Shown here one piece after another: positions 16,404 through 28,800 of a DNA stretch of 64,000 bases (positions are counted from its first letter, which is position 1; the number at the start of each line of letters is the position of its first letter). The notes beneath the pieces were generated by a model. That model saw only the letters and a program-made list of their open reading frames with translations. It was not told the origin of the DNA and did not search any database. The DNA lies in NCBI RefSeq assembly GCF_001954275.1, contig NZ_MBEU01000010.1:62001-126000 (forward strand), in the 5' to 3' direction. This stretch comes from Mycobacterium sp. IS-836. GTDB taxonomy: Bacteria > Actinomycetota > Actinomycetes > Mycobacteriales > Mycobacteriaceae. Position numbers and translations under genes: made by a program.

Positions 16404-17270
16404 GTGTCTTCTATCGAGGTGAACGGTGGGAACGTAGTCTACGAAATCCTCGGTGACTCAGGCGATCTCATCGTCCTGACGCCGGGCGGGCGGTTCAGCA
16501 AGGAGATCCCCGGTCTGCGTCCGCTCGCCGAAGCGCTGGTCGCGGGAGGCTACCGGGTACTGCTGTGGGACCGGCCCAACTGCGGCGCTTCCGACGTGCA
16601 GTTCTACGGACAAAGCGAGTCGCACATGCGCGCCGAGACCCTGCACGGCCTGCTGGGCGCGCTCGGTGTGAAGCGGTGCATCATCGCCGGCGGCTCGGGT
16701 GGCGCAAGGGATTCCATGCTCACGACGATGCTCTACCCGGAGATGGTCGAGAAGCTGGTGGTGTGGAACATCGTCGGCGGCATCTACGGCACCTTCGTGC
16801 TGGGGTCCTTCTACATCATTCCCAGCATTCTGGCCGCGCGCGGAACCGGCATGGACGGCGTGATCAAGGTTTCCGAGTGGCAAGACCGCATCGAAGAGAA
16901 CCCGGCCAACAAGCAGCGATTCCTCGATTTTGACAAGGACGAGTTCCTCAAGGTGATGCTGCGCTGGCTCAACGCGTTCGTCTCCAAGCCGGGCCAGACC
17001 ATCCCGGGCGTCGAGGACGAGATGTTCGAACGAATCCAGGTGCCCACCTTGATCATTCGCGGCGGCGAGAATGACTGGGATCATCCCAAACGGACGTCGC
17101 TGGAAGTCAGCTGCCTGATCAAGGGCTCCAAACTGATCGATCCGCCCTGGCCGGAGGATGCCTGGGAGCGTGCGTCCGAAGAACGCGCAGCCGGCAAGGT
17201 TTCGCACTTCAACATGTTCGACACCTGGGTGCAGGCAGCGCCCGCGATCCTCGAATTCCTGGGCAGCTGA
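16404..17270 (+). CDS. Alpha/beta hydrolase
   Basis: A 288-residue alpha/beta-hydrolase. The oxyanion region LTPGGRFSKEIPG is followed by VLLWDRPNCGASD and the nucleophile elbow GGSGGA (Gly-x-Ser-x-Gly); HFNMFD near the C-terminus carries the likely histidine. The fold resembles meta-cleavage product hydrolases and epoxide hydrolases, but no subgroup is assigned. GTG at 16404 has AGGAG upstream. It ends the amidohydrolase-Rieske operon and converges with the minus-strand gene ending at 17276. Confidence 0.86.
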   Translation: MSSIEVNGGNVVYEILGDSGDLIVLTPGGRFSKEIPGLRPLAEALVAGGYRVLLWDRPNCGASDVQFYGQSESHMRAETLHGLLGALGVKRCIIAGGSGGARDSMLTTMLYPEMVEKLVVWNIVGGIYGTFVLGSFYIIPSILAARGTGMDGVIKVSEWQDRIEENPANKQRFLDFDKDEFLKVMLRWLNAFVSKPGQTIPGVEDEMFERIQVPTLIIRGGENDWDHPKRTSLEVSCLIKGSKLIDPPWPEDAWERASEERAAGKVSHFNMFDTWVQAAPAILEFLGS

Positions 17271-17275
17271 TGCGT

Positions 17276-17749
17276 TTACTCGGTGCGAATATGGACCTCA
17301 CAGTTGAGCGACGCCTCGAGCGCCGTGTGGATCCGGCTCTCCGGGATGCGCTCGAGGTCGTCCTCGCGCAGCGTCACATAGACGATGTCGAAGCCGTCAT
17401 CGCCTGGAACGCGGGCGATTTCGCCGGTGAGTCCGAACCCAGCCAGCACGCCGCGGGCGTCGTCGTCGGTTCCCCGGCTGACGAAGGTGACCACGCCGAG
17501 GGCAGGAGCGGTGCTGAACGCCTTGGCGCACAGGCCCATTGCGGCCTGCTGTGCGCCGTCGACGTCGTCGGCCGCAATGAGCAGCTCGACCTCACGGCGG
17601 TTGGCCGGCATGGCCGCGAGATTGTTTTCGACCACACGGGCACCGATCTCGTCACCGAGCCCGAGGAGTTCGTTCATGCCGTCTTCTAATTGCGCCGGTG
17701 TGAGCACACTTCCCGGGTCGACGTTCACGCGCACCACCGCAGTCCGCAT
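17276..17749 (-). CDS. Conserved hypothetical protein
   Basis: A 157-residue soluble protein with no recognised family. It begins MRTAVVRVNVDPGSVLT and has an alternating strand/helix pattern with the segment ANRREVELLIAADDVDGAQQAAMG. No signal peptide, membrane span or catalytic motif is visible. The ATG at 17749 is chosen; the open frame extends to 17839, but that part overlaps the divergent NuoF-like gene and reads as non-coding. The start is 36 bases from that divergent start, so the two may share a promoter region. Confidence 0.7.
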   Translation of the reverse strand: MRTAVVRVNVDPGSVLTPAQLEDGMNELLGLGDEIGARVVENNLAAMPANRREVELLIAADDVDGAQQAAMGLCAKAFSTAPALGVVTFVSRGTDDDARGVLAGFGLTGEIARVPGDDGFDIVYVTLREDDLERIPESRIHTALEASLNCEVHIRTE

Positions 17750-17785
17750 GTGCGCAAGCCTAACTAAGACGACGGCAGGCCTGCA

Positions 17786-19087
17786 GTGAACACCGCCCAA
17801 TCCACCAACATCACCACCGCCAGCGCACCCGGATGCCAACCCCGGCTACTGGGCGAACAACCCGGACGCGAAGACCTCACGTCGTATCAGCGCCTCGGCG
17901 GTTATCACCCGCTTGCCGACGCGGAGCAATTGCTGGCCGAGGTCGAGTCCAGTGGGCTGGTCGGCCGCGGCGGTGCCGCTTTCCCGCTGGCGGTGAAGTT
18001 GCGCACGGTGCGCGACAACGGGAGCCAGGCCGGCGGCACGGTCGTCGTCGCCAATGGCGAAGAGGGAGAACCGGCTTCGGTCAAGGACCGATGGCTGCTG
18101 CGCAGCCGCCCACACCTGGTTCTGGACGGATTGCGACTGGCCGCGGCGATCGTTGCCGCGGACCGCGCATATATGTACGTCTCCGACCCGGAGTCGGCGC
18201 AGAGTGTCCAAGCCGCGCTGGGCGATGTCGACCCGGGCGCGTTCGGCCGCGTCACCGTCGACTTGATCACGGTGCAGCCCGGCTACGTGGCCGGCGAGGA
18301 GACCGCGGCGGTTCGTGTGCTCAACGGCGGCCCGGCCAAGCCGACGGACAAGCCTCCGCGACCGTTCGAATCGGGTGTGGGCGGGCGGCCCACGCTGGTG
18401 AGCAATGTCGAGACCCTGGCGAATCTGCCTTATCTGCAGCGCCACGGTTCGGCCGCGTTCCGCTCGCAGGGCACCCCGCTGTCCACGGGCACCTTCCTGG
18501 CTACCATTACCGGTGCCGGCCGGGGCCCGGCCCTCTATGAGCTCCCCCACGGCATGCCCTTCACCGAACTACTTGCGCTGCACGGCGTTTCGCCCGACCA
18601 GGTGCGAGGGGCGCTGTTGGGCGGCTATTTTGCGGGTTTCCTCAACCGCGACGTGCTGGAGACGACGCTGGATCACGAGACGATGCGACGCTTCGGCAGC
18701 GGCCTGGGCTGCGGAGCGATCACGGTGATCACCGACGACTGCCCGGTTGCCGTGGCGGCGTCGGTCCTGGCCTACTTCGACCGCGAAAACGCCGACCAAT
18801 GCGGGTCGTGTTTCAACGGGACGGCCGCGATGGCCGCCGCGGCCGGGGCGCTGCGCGACGGCGCCGCGACGACCGAAGACGTCGACCGATTGCGCCGCTG
18901 GTCGGTGGTGTTGCGCGGACGCGGGGCATGCGCCACGTTGGACGCTGCCACCAACGTTGCCGCCACGCTGCTCAAGCAATTCCCGGATGACGTTGCGCGC
19001 CATCTCGAAGGGGCGTGCCAGGACTGCCGGAGTCACCCGTTCCGCTTCGACCGGCCCTACGAGGCGGAGGCTGCGAGGCAGGCATGA
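17786..19087 (+). CDS. NuoF-like FMN/iron-sulfur flavoprotein
   Basis: A 433-residue protein resembling the NuoF (51 kDa) subunit of NADH dehydrogenase. It has the FMN/NADH motif GRGGAAFP (60-67), the acidic NGEEGEP segment (90-96), and the iron-sulfur region QCGSC. In NuoF the cluster uses C-x2-C-x2-C plus a distant cysteine; here Cys339 and Cys342 are present, the third position is Gly345, and Cys382 is the distant one. The cluster may therefore be absent or differently ligated. It is coupled by ATGA to a ferredoxin gene, so it probably acts as an NAD(P)H-ferredoxin reductase rather than in respiration. Confidence 0.85.
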   Translation: MNTAQSTNITTASAPGCQPRLLGEQPGREDLTSYQRLGGYHPLADAEQLLAEVESSGLVGRGGAAFPLAVKLRTVRDNGSQAGGTVVVANGEEGEPASVKDRWLLRSRPHLVLDGLRLAAAIVAADRAYMYVSDPESAQSVQAALGDVDPGAFGRVTVDLITVQPGYVAGEETAAVRVLNGGPAKPTDKPPRPFESGVGGRPTLVSNVETLANLPYLQRHGSAAFRSQGTPLSTGTFLATITGAGRGPALYELPHGMPFTELLALHGVSPDQVRGALLGGYFAGFLNRDVLETTLDHETMRRFGSGLGCGAITVITDDCPVAVAASVLAYFDRENADQCGSCFNGTAAMAAAAGALRDGAATTEDVDRLRRWSVVLRGRGACATLDAATNVAATLLKQFPDDVARHLEGACQDCRSHPFRFDRPYEAEAARQA

Positions 19088-19383
19088 AAATTCGTTTGGA
19101 CCGCACCGTCTGCGACGGCTTCGGCATCTGCGCCAAGCACGCGCCGGGCTACTTCTCGTTGGACGACTGGGGCTACGCGTCGCTCATCGGCGATGGCACC
19201 GTGGCCGAGTCGGACCACGACGCCGTCAAGCGCGCACTCCTCGACTGCCCGGTCCACGCCATCACCGAGATCGGTGATCGCACACCCAGCGTCCCCCACC
19301 CGTTCCACGCCGAGTCGGACGAGGATCCCGCCCCGCATGTCAAAACCGAATCGAACGAAGCCCAATGGGGTTTCACGCGGTGA
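19084..19383 (+). CDS. Ferredoxin, [3Fe-4S]/[4Fe-4S] type
   Basis: A 99-residue ferredoxin starting MKIRLDRTVCDGFGICAKHAP, with the pattern C-x5-C and a later LDCPVHAI cysteine. This matches the single-cluster ferredoxins that feed actinobacterial P450s. A polar tail of about 30 residues extends beyond the usual length. Its ATG overlaps the stop of the NuoF-like gene, which strongly suggests that the two form an electron transfer pair. Confidence 0.9.
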   Translation: MKIRLDRTVCDGFGICAKHAPGYFSLDDWGYASLIGDGTVAESDHDAVKRALLDCPVHAITEIGDRTPSVPHPFHAESDEDPAPHVKTESNEAQWGFTR

Positions 19384-19483
19384 CCTAGCGGAGGAAAGTC
19401 ACGGACACGCCCTGGTTCTGCCAGCGTGCAAGGCATAGGCTGAAGCAACCCAACTTCGGGATGGTCCCTCTGGGAGGCCTGCC

Positions 19484-19804
19484 ATGATCCGGTTTGCTCG
19501 CCGTATGGCCGCCGCTATCGCGGTTGTGTTCGTGTTGATTGCGACTGCGGTGCTCACGAGGCCGGGGATCGCCGCGGCGGAATGCGCCCCCAACATGTCG
19601 CGGAATCCCACGACCCTAGAGTGCAAGATGCCACCGCCCGTGCCCGACTGGTACAGAGCTCCGCCGCCCTACGCGCCCATGTATGCGCCGCCGGACGTGC
19701 CCCCGCCTCCGCCAACGCCGCCGTGGGCGAAGACGGACCCGGTGTGGAGTAACGGCTTCCAGCGGTGGGGCATTGTCATAGGCGGGGCCTGGGTGCCGCT
19801 CTGA
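19484..19804 (+). CDS. Small secreted proline-rich protein
   Basis: A 106-residue exported protein. RFARR is followed by a hydrophobic signal segment and a likely cleavage at GIAAAE. The mature part has two cysteines near its start, then a proline-rich stretch (MPPPVPDWY, then PPDVPPPPPTPP) and a short C-terminal GIVIGGAWVPL. A purine-rich ribosome site precedes the ATG at 19484. This pattern is common among mycobacterial cell-envelope proteins; function is unknown. Confidence 0.78.
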   Translation: MIRFARRMAAAIAVVFVLIATAVLTRPGIAAAECAPNMSRNPTTLECKMPPPVPDWYRAPPPYAPMYAPPDVPPPPPTPPWAKTDPVWSNGFQRWGIVIGGAWVPL

Positions 19805-19885
19805 GCCCTTCCCAACAGTTAGCTAGCTAGCCGCGCGCGGCGCCTTTACTCGATCTTGACCATGCATTGAATCGCCCCACCAACG

Positions 19886-22800
19886 ATGGCTGATGTGAGT
19901 ACGCTTTCAACGGTGGAGCTGGGGGTTTTGGGACCTCTCCAGGTCCGGCAACATGGAGCGCCCGTCGCTGTCCCGGGCGCCAAACCTCGTGCCATCCTCA
20001 CGATGCTCGGGTTGCACAGCGCTTCCGTTGTCTCGGCCGACACCCTCGTCGAGCTGCTCTGGGGCGAGGATCCGCCTCGCACCGCCGCCAAGGCCCTCCA
20101 GACCCACATCTCCTCGCTCCGTCGCACCCTGGGGGACGGCTTCATCTTGACCCAGGGAGCAGGTTGGACGCTCGCCGAGAGCGAAGTCGACGTCTCGCGA
20201 TACAAGGCCGCCGCCCGACTCGGGCGCGATGCCGCTGCCGCCGGCGACATCAGCCAAGCGGTGGCCCGCTTCGAGGAGGCGCTCGCCCTCTGGCGCGGAA
20301 TCCCCGAATTGCCCGATGGCAGGCGCGGAACGTCCGAGAAGACGCGGTGGATCGAGGGCCACGCAGCGCTCGTGGAGGATCGAGCCGACGTGCTGCTCGC
20401 AACGGGCCGCGCCGCGGAGATCGTTGGCGAGCTCGAGGCCGCGGTGGCCGATGCGCCGCTGCGCGAGCGGCGTTGGGGCCAACTGATGCTCGCCCTGTAC
20501 CGGGCCGGTAGGCAAGGCGAAGCCCTGGGCGCCTATCAGCGGGCCCGGGCGCTGCTCGCGGACGAACTGGGGGTCGATCCAGGGCCGGACTTGCGTCGAC
20601 TCGAGGCCGCGATCGTTGCGCAGGACACTTCGCTGGAAATCCCTGCGGCACAACAACCTTCGGTGATGATGCGCGCCGTGACGTTCCTGCTGACCGACAT
20701 CGAGGGGTCGACGGCGGCCTGGGAGGCAGAGGCCGACGCCATGGCCGTCGCGCTGGCAAGGCACGACGAACTCGTCGAACAGGTCGTCACGTCGCGCGGC
20801 GGGCGGCTGATCAAGACGCGCGGCGAGGGCGATGCCACCTTCTCGGTCTTCGAGCGACCCTCAGCGGCAGCATCTGCCGCTATCGAGCTGCAAGAGGCGA
20901 TTGTCCAGGAGCCGTGGGCCTTGCGGGAGCCCATGCGGATCCGCGTGGCGTTACACACCGGGGAGGCCGAGCTTCGCGACGGCGACTACTTCGGCCGGGC
21001 GGTCAACCGCGCGGCGCGGCTGCGGTCACTGGCCGTGGGTGGCCAGATCCTGTGCTCCGGTGCGACCGCCGAACTCGTCATCGACTCGCTTGCCGATGAC
21101 GTTGTGCTCGCCGACCTCGGGATGCGCGAGCTACGCAACCTCGCTCGTCCGGAACACGTCTTTGAGCTCCGGCTGGAAATCGCCGAAACTCAACATCCGC
21201 CGGTCCCAACCGATGTGCCCGTCAAGCGCCCAAGCCTCCCCGCGGTGCTCGCCGGCCCGGGCCCGTTCGTCGGACGCGGACGCGAGTTGGAGCGGCTTTT
21301 CACCGCGTGGCAGGCCGCACTGGCCGGTGGCACCAACGCGGTGCTGATCGCCGGTGAACCCGGCGTCGGCAAGACACGTCTGGCCGGCGAATGGTCGCGC
21401 CAGGCCTATGACCAAGGCGCCCTGGTGATTTACGGCCGGTGCGACGAGGACCTGGGTGCGCCGTACCAGCCGTTCGCCGAGGCGCTGCGCTCCCTGGTGC
21501 CATGCCTCGGCACCGGTGGGCTTCGAGGGTTGCGCGGGGTAGAGGCATTGCTCGCACTCGTCCCCGGGCTGTCCGATGTCTTGCCCGACCTGGCCACGCC
21601 CACCCGCGCCGATCCGGACACCGAGCGCTACGCACTTTTCGACGCCGTCGTGGCGCTACTGGGCATCGCGTCTGCCGGCGCACCCATCATCCTGATCCTC
21701 GATGACCTTCATTGGGCAGCCAAACCCACGCTGCTCCTACTGCGCCATCTCCTGCGTTTCGGCGAGCACGCCCGCGTGCAGATCGTCGCCACGTATCGCA
21801 GCACCGACCTCGACCGCTCCCATCCCCTGGCGGCGATGCTCGCCGACCTACACCGCGACGGCACCGCGAACCGCCTTCAGCTCGGCGGCCTCGACGAGGA
21901 CGACGTGAGCGCGTACGTCGCCGAGGCCGGCTACGACGACGAAGAGCTGGCCCGGGCATTGGCCTCGGTCACCGGCGGCAACCCCTTCTTCCTCATCGAG
22001 GCATTGCGCCACGTCGACGAGAGTGGTGGCCGGTGGGACCAGAGCACCCTGCCGCAGGGGGTTCGCGAGGCCGTGAGTCGCCGCCTGTCGCGGCTTGCAC
22101 CGGAGACGAACAAGGCCCTTGCCGCAGCCGCGGTCGTCGGCAGCCGGTTCGCGTTGGACTTGGTCGAAAGCGTTGTGGGCGAGGACCTCGTCGACGCGTT
22201 GGACGAGGCATGCAAGGCCGGAATTGTCATCGAAGAGCCTGGCGGGCGCTACCGGTTCAACCACGCCATTGTTCGGCAATCGCTGCTCGCCGAGTTGCCG
22301 TCGGTTCGGCGCATGCGGCTGCACCAGCGGATCGCCACCACGCTCGAGAGCGAGCCCGGCGCCGACGACGAGCTACTGGCCGAACTCGCTCACCACTACT
22401 TCGAATGTGCATGGGCGGGAAACGCTGCCAAGGCCGTCGAGTACTGCCGGCGGGCGGCGGATCAGGCGATGACTCGGCTCGCCTACGAAGGGGCCGCCGA
22501 CCTTTACGATCGGGCCCTGCACGCGCTCGAGGAGATCGACGACGAGCTGCCCGACCGAGACGACCAGACCGCCGAGCTACTGATCGCGCGCTGCGAGGCT
22601 CTGCTGGCCGCCGGCGACGTGGCTTCGGCGGCTGGTGCGGTCTCTCAATTGCAGGGAGCGACAGTCGATTCGGCCCGGCTAGCGGCGTGGGCGACGTGCT
22701 TTGACGGCCAGCTGTCGATGCTTACCCATCCCGAGCGACTGGAAGAGGTCGAGGCTGCGGTGAGCGCGGCCGCCGACAAACTGGCCGAACTAGGCGACGC

Positions 22801-25800
22801 GGCAGGGGAAGCGAGCGCCCACACCGTCCGTGCCGGATGCCTCGCGCGTCTCGGAAGAATCGGCGACGCCGAAATCGCCCTGGATGACGCTCTCACGGCG
22901 GCGCGGCGCGCAAGTGAACACCGACGCGTCAATGCGGTCCTGGCGAATGCGCCACTGGCCGCGCTGTGGGGCCCTAACCCGGTCCCGCGCGCGGGCGGGC
23001 GGTGTCTGGACGTCGTGCGCCTACTGCGAATCACGACCGACTCGCCCGCGGTCGAGGCCACGTCGACGCGTTGCCAGGCCGTGTTGGAGGCCTTCCGCGG
23101 ACGCGCCGCCGCCGCCCGGCGGATGATCGACTCGGCCCGGCGCACGGTCAGCGAACTGGGTCTGCGCCATGCCCTCCTCGAGGTCGAGCAGTTTGCTGGC
23201 ATCGTCGAGCTGGTCGTGGACGATCCGGTCGCGGCCGAGCCGCATCTACGTAAGGCCTACAACGGCTTTCGTCGCATGGGCATCGACGTCTGCACCGCCG
23301 AGACCGCCGCGTTGTTGGGTCGCGCTTGTCTCGTGCTCGACCGAGACGCCGAAGCCGACGAATTGTGCACGGAGAGTGAACGTCTCGCGGGCAGTGCGCT
23401 CAAGGCGTCGATAGCCTGGCGTACGCTTCGGGCGCATCTGCTGGCGCGCCGGGGCAAGCACGATGAGGCCCGGCGCGCCGCCGAGGCTGCTGTCAGCCTG
23501 GCCGAGCGAACCGACGCATTGGTCGACCATGGCGACGCCTGCCTAACGCTCGCAACAGTTTTGGGCGCTGCCGGCGACGCTGCTGGTGCGCGTGCCGCAG
23601 CCGAGCGGGCAGCGGACCTTTACGAACGGAAAGGCGCTGCGGCACTTGCCCAGAGGGCACGCCCCGGTGTCGGTGCAGAGCCACCGTCCGTCCCTGCACT
23701 ACCTGAAGCGCCGCGCGTCGAGTTGGACAACGCATGCGTGCGTGCAGTTCGCCAGCTAGACGCTGCCTACGATCGCGAAGCCTGGGAGGAGATCGCGCAG
23801 CTAGTTGCGGGCGTCGTCTCCTGTGATAGCCATCGGAAAATAGTCGGATTCAGCCTTGGCGATCTTCCATATAGCGAATGGGAATGCGAGGCCAGACGCT
23901 ATCGCGAAATGTTGGCGGAGGTGCGGTACCGCCATGTCGTTCTTGCGGTCCGCGGCGAACGCCTCGCCCTCACCCGGTTAGAAGTAGGTCCTGCAGACAT
24001 GAGCCCTGGGGCGCCGCGGGACGAATTGCTCCAGCTATACGGCATCGACGAGGAGGGTCGAATCGCGCTACAGGTGTGGTTCGACGTCGAAGACGTCGAC
24101 GCAGCGATAGCTGAACTCGACGCCGCATACGCCCGATTCGAGGAGGAACACCCTCGAGCCCCGCTCGAGAACGCCGCGACGCGGGCATACGAGCGCCTGC
24201 ACGCGTATTTCGCGGCCCGCGACTGGAATGCGATAACCGAGCTTCTTACCGATGACTACTACGGCGACGATCGTCGTTCGGTGGTAGGCAGCGGGATGCG
24301 ACGGGGCCCGGATGCTGCGATTGAAGACTACCGGTCCGCCGCCGACATCGAGGTCACGGAGGCGACATCAGAGACCGTCGCAACCCGCGGAGAACGCCTC
24401 GCCCTCACGCGCGCCCGCTACTCGCGAAGCGGCCAGGAGTCAGAGGGGTTCCACGTCGATTTCCTGCAGCTAGTCGAAATCGACACCGACGAGCAGATCG
24501 CGGCCATGCCCGCGTTCGACCTCGACGACTTGGACGCCGCTATCGCCGAGCTCGACGCGCGCTATCTCGCCGGTGAAGCGTCGGCGCACGCACGCACTTG
24601 GTCGGTAATCACGGGGGCCTACGCCGCACTCAATCGGCATGAGATCGCCCCAGCCACAGCAAATTTCGCGAGCATCGACCATCGCCGTGGGACACGTTTT
24701 GCACCCGGTGACCTCATCGCATATGTCCGTGCCACCTGGGATCTCGCAAAAGACGGCAGTACCTACATCGAGGCTGTGCATCGGCTCGATGACCTAGGAG
24801 CGGTCGTCACCCATGTCACGCGCGGAAGCTCGCGTGACGGCTTCGATGCTGAGTGGCGAGAAGTCTTTCTTCTCACGGTTGAAGGCGACCGGCTTAGCCG
24901 CTGCGAGCTGTTCGATGAGGCAGACACCGACACCGCGATTGCGCGGTTCGAAGAGCTCGACCGGCCCGCATCAAAACTGGAAAACACCGCAAGCCGCGTA
25001 TTCGAGCGCCTCTATTCGTACGTTGCGGTCGACGACTGGCACGCCGTGGCTCAAATAACGGCTGAAAACGTCTCCGTCGACGATCGCCGACGAGTGGTGA
25101 ACGCCGGGATCCTCCATGGGCGAGATGCCAACATCAGAGATGCGCAGGCGACCGCCGACGTCGGCTTCACGATGGCCATGGTGGGCGTCCTGGCAACCCG
25201 CGGAGGACTTCTCGCACTCACACGGGTTCGCGTCTCTGGCCGCGACCCCGAGGCGATTGAAAGTGATGCCCTCTCCATCATCGAGGTTGATGCCGAAGAG
25301 CGAATCGCGGCAGTTGTCGTGTTCGATCTTGACGATTTCGACGACGCGATCGCCGAGCTCGACGCCCGATACCTTGCCGGCGAAGGAGCTACCCATACGC
25401 GCACCTGGTCGATCATCACGGACGCCTATGCCGCACTCAACCGACATGAGATCGCTGCAACGACAACTGACTTCGCGAGCATCGACCACCGCCGAGGGGC
25501 GAGATTCGCGCCCGGCGACTTGATTGCATATGTCCGCTCCGGGTGGGAGCTCGACCAACACATTTCTACCTACATCGAGCGCATCCATCAGCTGACCGAC
25601 GTGGGAGCTGTCATCACACACGTGGTGCGCGGAGGCCCGCAAGAGGGCTTAGATGCCGAGTGGAGGGAAGCGATTCTGATCACTGTCGACGGTGACGTGA
25701 TCAATCGCTCCGAGATGTTCGATGAGAGAGACGTAGACGCCGCGCTTGCGCGTTTTGAAGAGCTCAACCGGCCCGTACCGAGGCGGCTGGAAAATGCGGC

Positions 25801-28800
25801 CAGCCGGATGTACGAGCGTTTCAAGGTGTGCTTCGCGGCCCGAGACTGGCCCGGGGTAAAGGAGCTGTACGCCGACAACATATTGAGCGAGGACCGTCGC
25901 CACCCAATTAACTCGGGCGTTCGGCAAGGGCCAGATGCACTGGTTGCCGAGATGTCGGCGATTGCCGAGGTTGGGATTGACATTACGACATCGGCCGTGG
26001 CGACCCGAGGCGAACACCTCGTGCTCAGTCGTATTGACGGTCTTGGCCGAGACCAAGGGGCTGATGGGTTCCAAGTAGTCGCCCTCGACGTTCTCGAGCT
26101 CGACGCCGATGAACGGTTCGCGGCCCGCATCCTGTTCAATCTCGACGACTTCGACGCCGCCGTCGCAGAACTCGACGCACGGTACATCGCCGGCGAAGCG
26201 GCACCGTATGCGCAGACATGGTCGGTGATCGCAGCGAGCTACGCAGCAATCAATCGACACGAGCAGCCACCAACGACGCCAGACTGGGTCAACGTCGACC
26301 ACCGACGGGAGGTTGCGATGGGTCCCGATGACCTAGTCGCATACATCAGCGCCGGGTTGGACTCTGACCAAGACATCACGACCTATGTCGAGACTGTGCA
26401 TTGTCTAAACCGCGGCGGAGCAGTCCTCACCTACGCCGCGCAGGAAACATCGCGAGAGGGCTTCAATGCCGAGTGGCGCGGTGTCGTAGTCCTCTTAGTC
26501 AGCGGTGACAAGGTCAGCCGCAGTGAGCTATTCGACGAGACGGACCTCGATGCCGCGGTCGTCAGGTTCGAACAGCTAAGCCGAACGGCGCGACGCCTGG
26601 AGAACGCGGCGAGCCAAATAACCAAGCGATTCTTTGCGTACTTCGGCGCGCGTGACTGGAACGCGATGGCGACAATACTGGCTGAGAACGTAACTCACGA
26701 CGATCGCCGGCACGTGGTGAATGCTGGAGTGCTACACGGTCGAGATGCCCAAATCACGAATTTGCGAGCCATCGCCGAGGTTGGGGTCGCAGACTTTTCG
26801 TCGACAGTCATTGCGGTCCGTGGCGCGCGCCTCGCCCTCGTTCACATCAGTTCCAAGGACCGAGACAAGCGGCCCGAGAATGTTCTCACCGAGGAACTCG
26901 GCGTTGTAGAGATCAACTCCGACAACCGGATGGCCGCCTACGTCGCGTTCGACCTCGACGACTTCGATGCCGCCATGGCTGAGCTCGATGCTCGGTACCT
27001 CGCCGGCGAAGCCGCACCCCACGCGCACACATGGTCGATCGTCGCAAGTGGGTGCGCCGCGCTCAACCGTCGCGAATCACTCCCGACGACCCCGGATTGG
27101 GTGAATAACGACCACAGGCGAGGGATCGCGTTTAATCCAGGTGATCTCACGGCGTACATCAGTACCGCATGGAACCTCCTGTCCAACGGCGGCATCTATA
27201 TCGAGACAGCGCATCGCCTGAACGATCTCGGCGCGGTGTTCACGTGGCGGGGGTACGGGACTTCGCAGGAGGGCTCCGACGTCGAGTTTCGCGGAATCAA
27301 CATGCTGAGCGTCGAAGGCGACCTGATCAGTCGAGTCGAGCTCTTCGACGAGGCGGACCTAGACGCGGCACTCGCGAAGTTCGATCAGCTGAGCCGACCG
27401 ACACCGCGACTGGAAAACGCGGCAAGCCAAGCATACGAGCGGTTTCGGACGTACTTCGCCGCGCGCGACTGGGACGCCATGGCGGAGCTACTGGCCGCCG
27501 ATACGTCTGTCGACGACCACCGACGAGTGGTGAATGCCGAGATCAGGCGCGGCCGTGATGTCGAAATCGCAAACATGCAGGCGTTCGCCGGGATTGGGGC
27601 CACGCGCAGTACGGCGACGGTTATCGCGACTCGAGGCGAACGCCTTGTCCTGTGCCGGACCTGCATCTCGGGCGAAGAGCAGCAACCGGGCGCATTCAAC
27701 ATCGAATTTCTCAACCTTGTAGAGATCACCGCCGATAAGCGGATCGCAGCGCGCAGCGCGTTCGACCTCGACGACATCGATGCTGCGTTCAAGGAATTGG
27801 ACACGCGGTACCTCGCCGGAGAAGCCGCGTCCCACGCGCATACGTGGTCGGTCATCGCGGGGGCTTTTGCCGCGATCAATAGACACGAACTACCCGAGCT
27901 GGCGCCGGACTGGATCGACATCGACCACCGACGCGGAGCAGCATTCGCGAGCGGCGAGATGATCGCCTACATCCGCGACTTGTTCGACAACGAGCCGGAT
28001 TTCAATTCCTACATCACGGTCGTGCATCGCCTGACTGAGCTCGGAGCAGTCGTCACCATGGCATCGCACGGCACCTCGCAACAGGGCTTCCAGGCCGAAT
28101 GGCGAGAGATCGGGATTTTTACGTTCGATGGCGATCTCCTGAACCGTTGCGAGTTGTTCGACGAGGCAGACCTCGACGCCGCGCTCGCCCGATTCGAGGA
28201 ACTGCGACCGCACGCTTCACGGCTGGAAACCGTGGCGAACCGAATGCTCGAGCGATACCAAGCGTGTTTCTCTGCCCCGGACTGGGCTGCAATGGCAGAG
28301 CTCCTGGCCGACGACATAGTCGTGGAGGATCGCCGTCGTGTGGTGAACGCAGGAGTTCGTCGTGGTCGAGATGTGCACATCGCGGACCTGCGATCCGCCG
28401 TGGAGGTCGGTGCAAAGACAATATCGTTGAGCGCGTCCGCGACCCGTGGAGAGCGCCTCGCCCTCGCCCACGCGCGTGCCTTCAACCGCGACATGCCCGG
28501 CGAAGTAGGCGCCGAGTGGCTCGGCGTCGTCGAGGTCGACGCCGACCAACGAATCGTCGCGATAGTCACGTTCGACGTCGATGACATCGACGCCGCCATC
28601 GACGAGCTCGACGCGCGCTACCTCGCCGGCGACGCGGCTCCGTACGCAAGGGTTTGGAAGCGCGCCTTGGACATCCTCGGCGAGGTCAACCGCCACGAGC
28701 CGGGACCGATGATTGAACGTCTGGCATTTACCGACCATCGACGAGTCTCATTCGCAGACGGAGACTTCCGACGGGCGATTGAGGAGTTGTGGCCTCTCGT

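Noticed and set aside
17846-18550. Minus-strand open frame of over 230 codons opposite the NuoF-like gene
   Set aside because: Its composition is rich in Arg, Gly and Ala with no motif. The plus-strand frame has the FMN and cysteine motifs, so this is a shadow.
19822-19840. GCTAGCTAGC and CCGCGCGCGG palindromes before the giant gene as a terminator or operator
   Set aside because: Both are short self-complementary runs that arise easily in such sequence, with no U-rich tail and no repeat elsewhere. No function can be supported.
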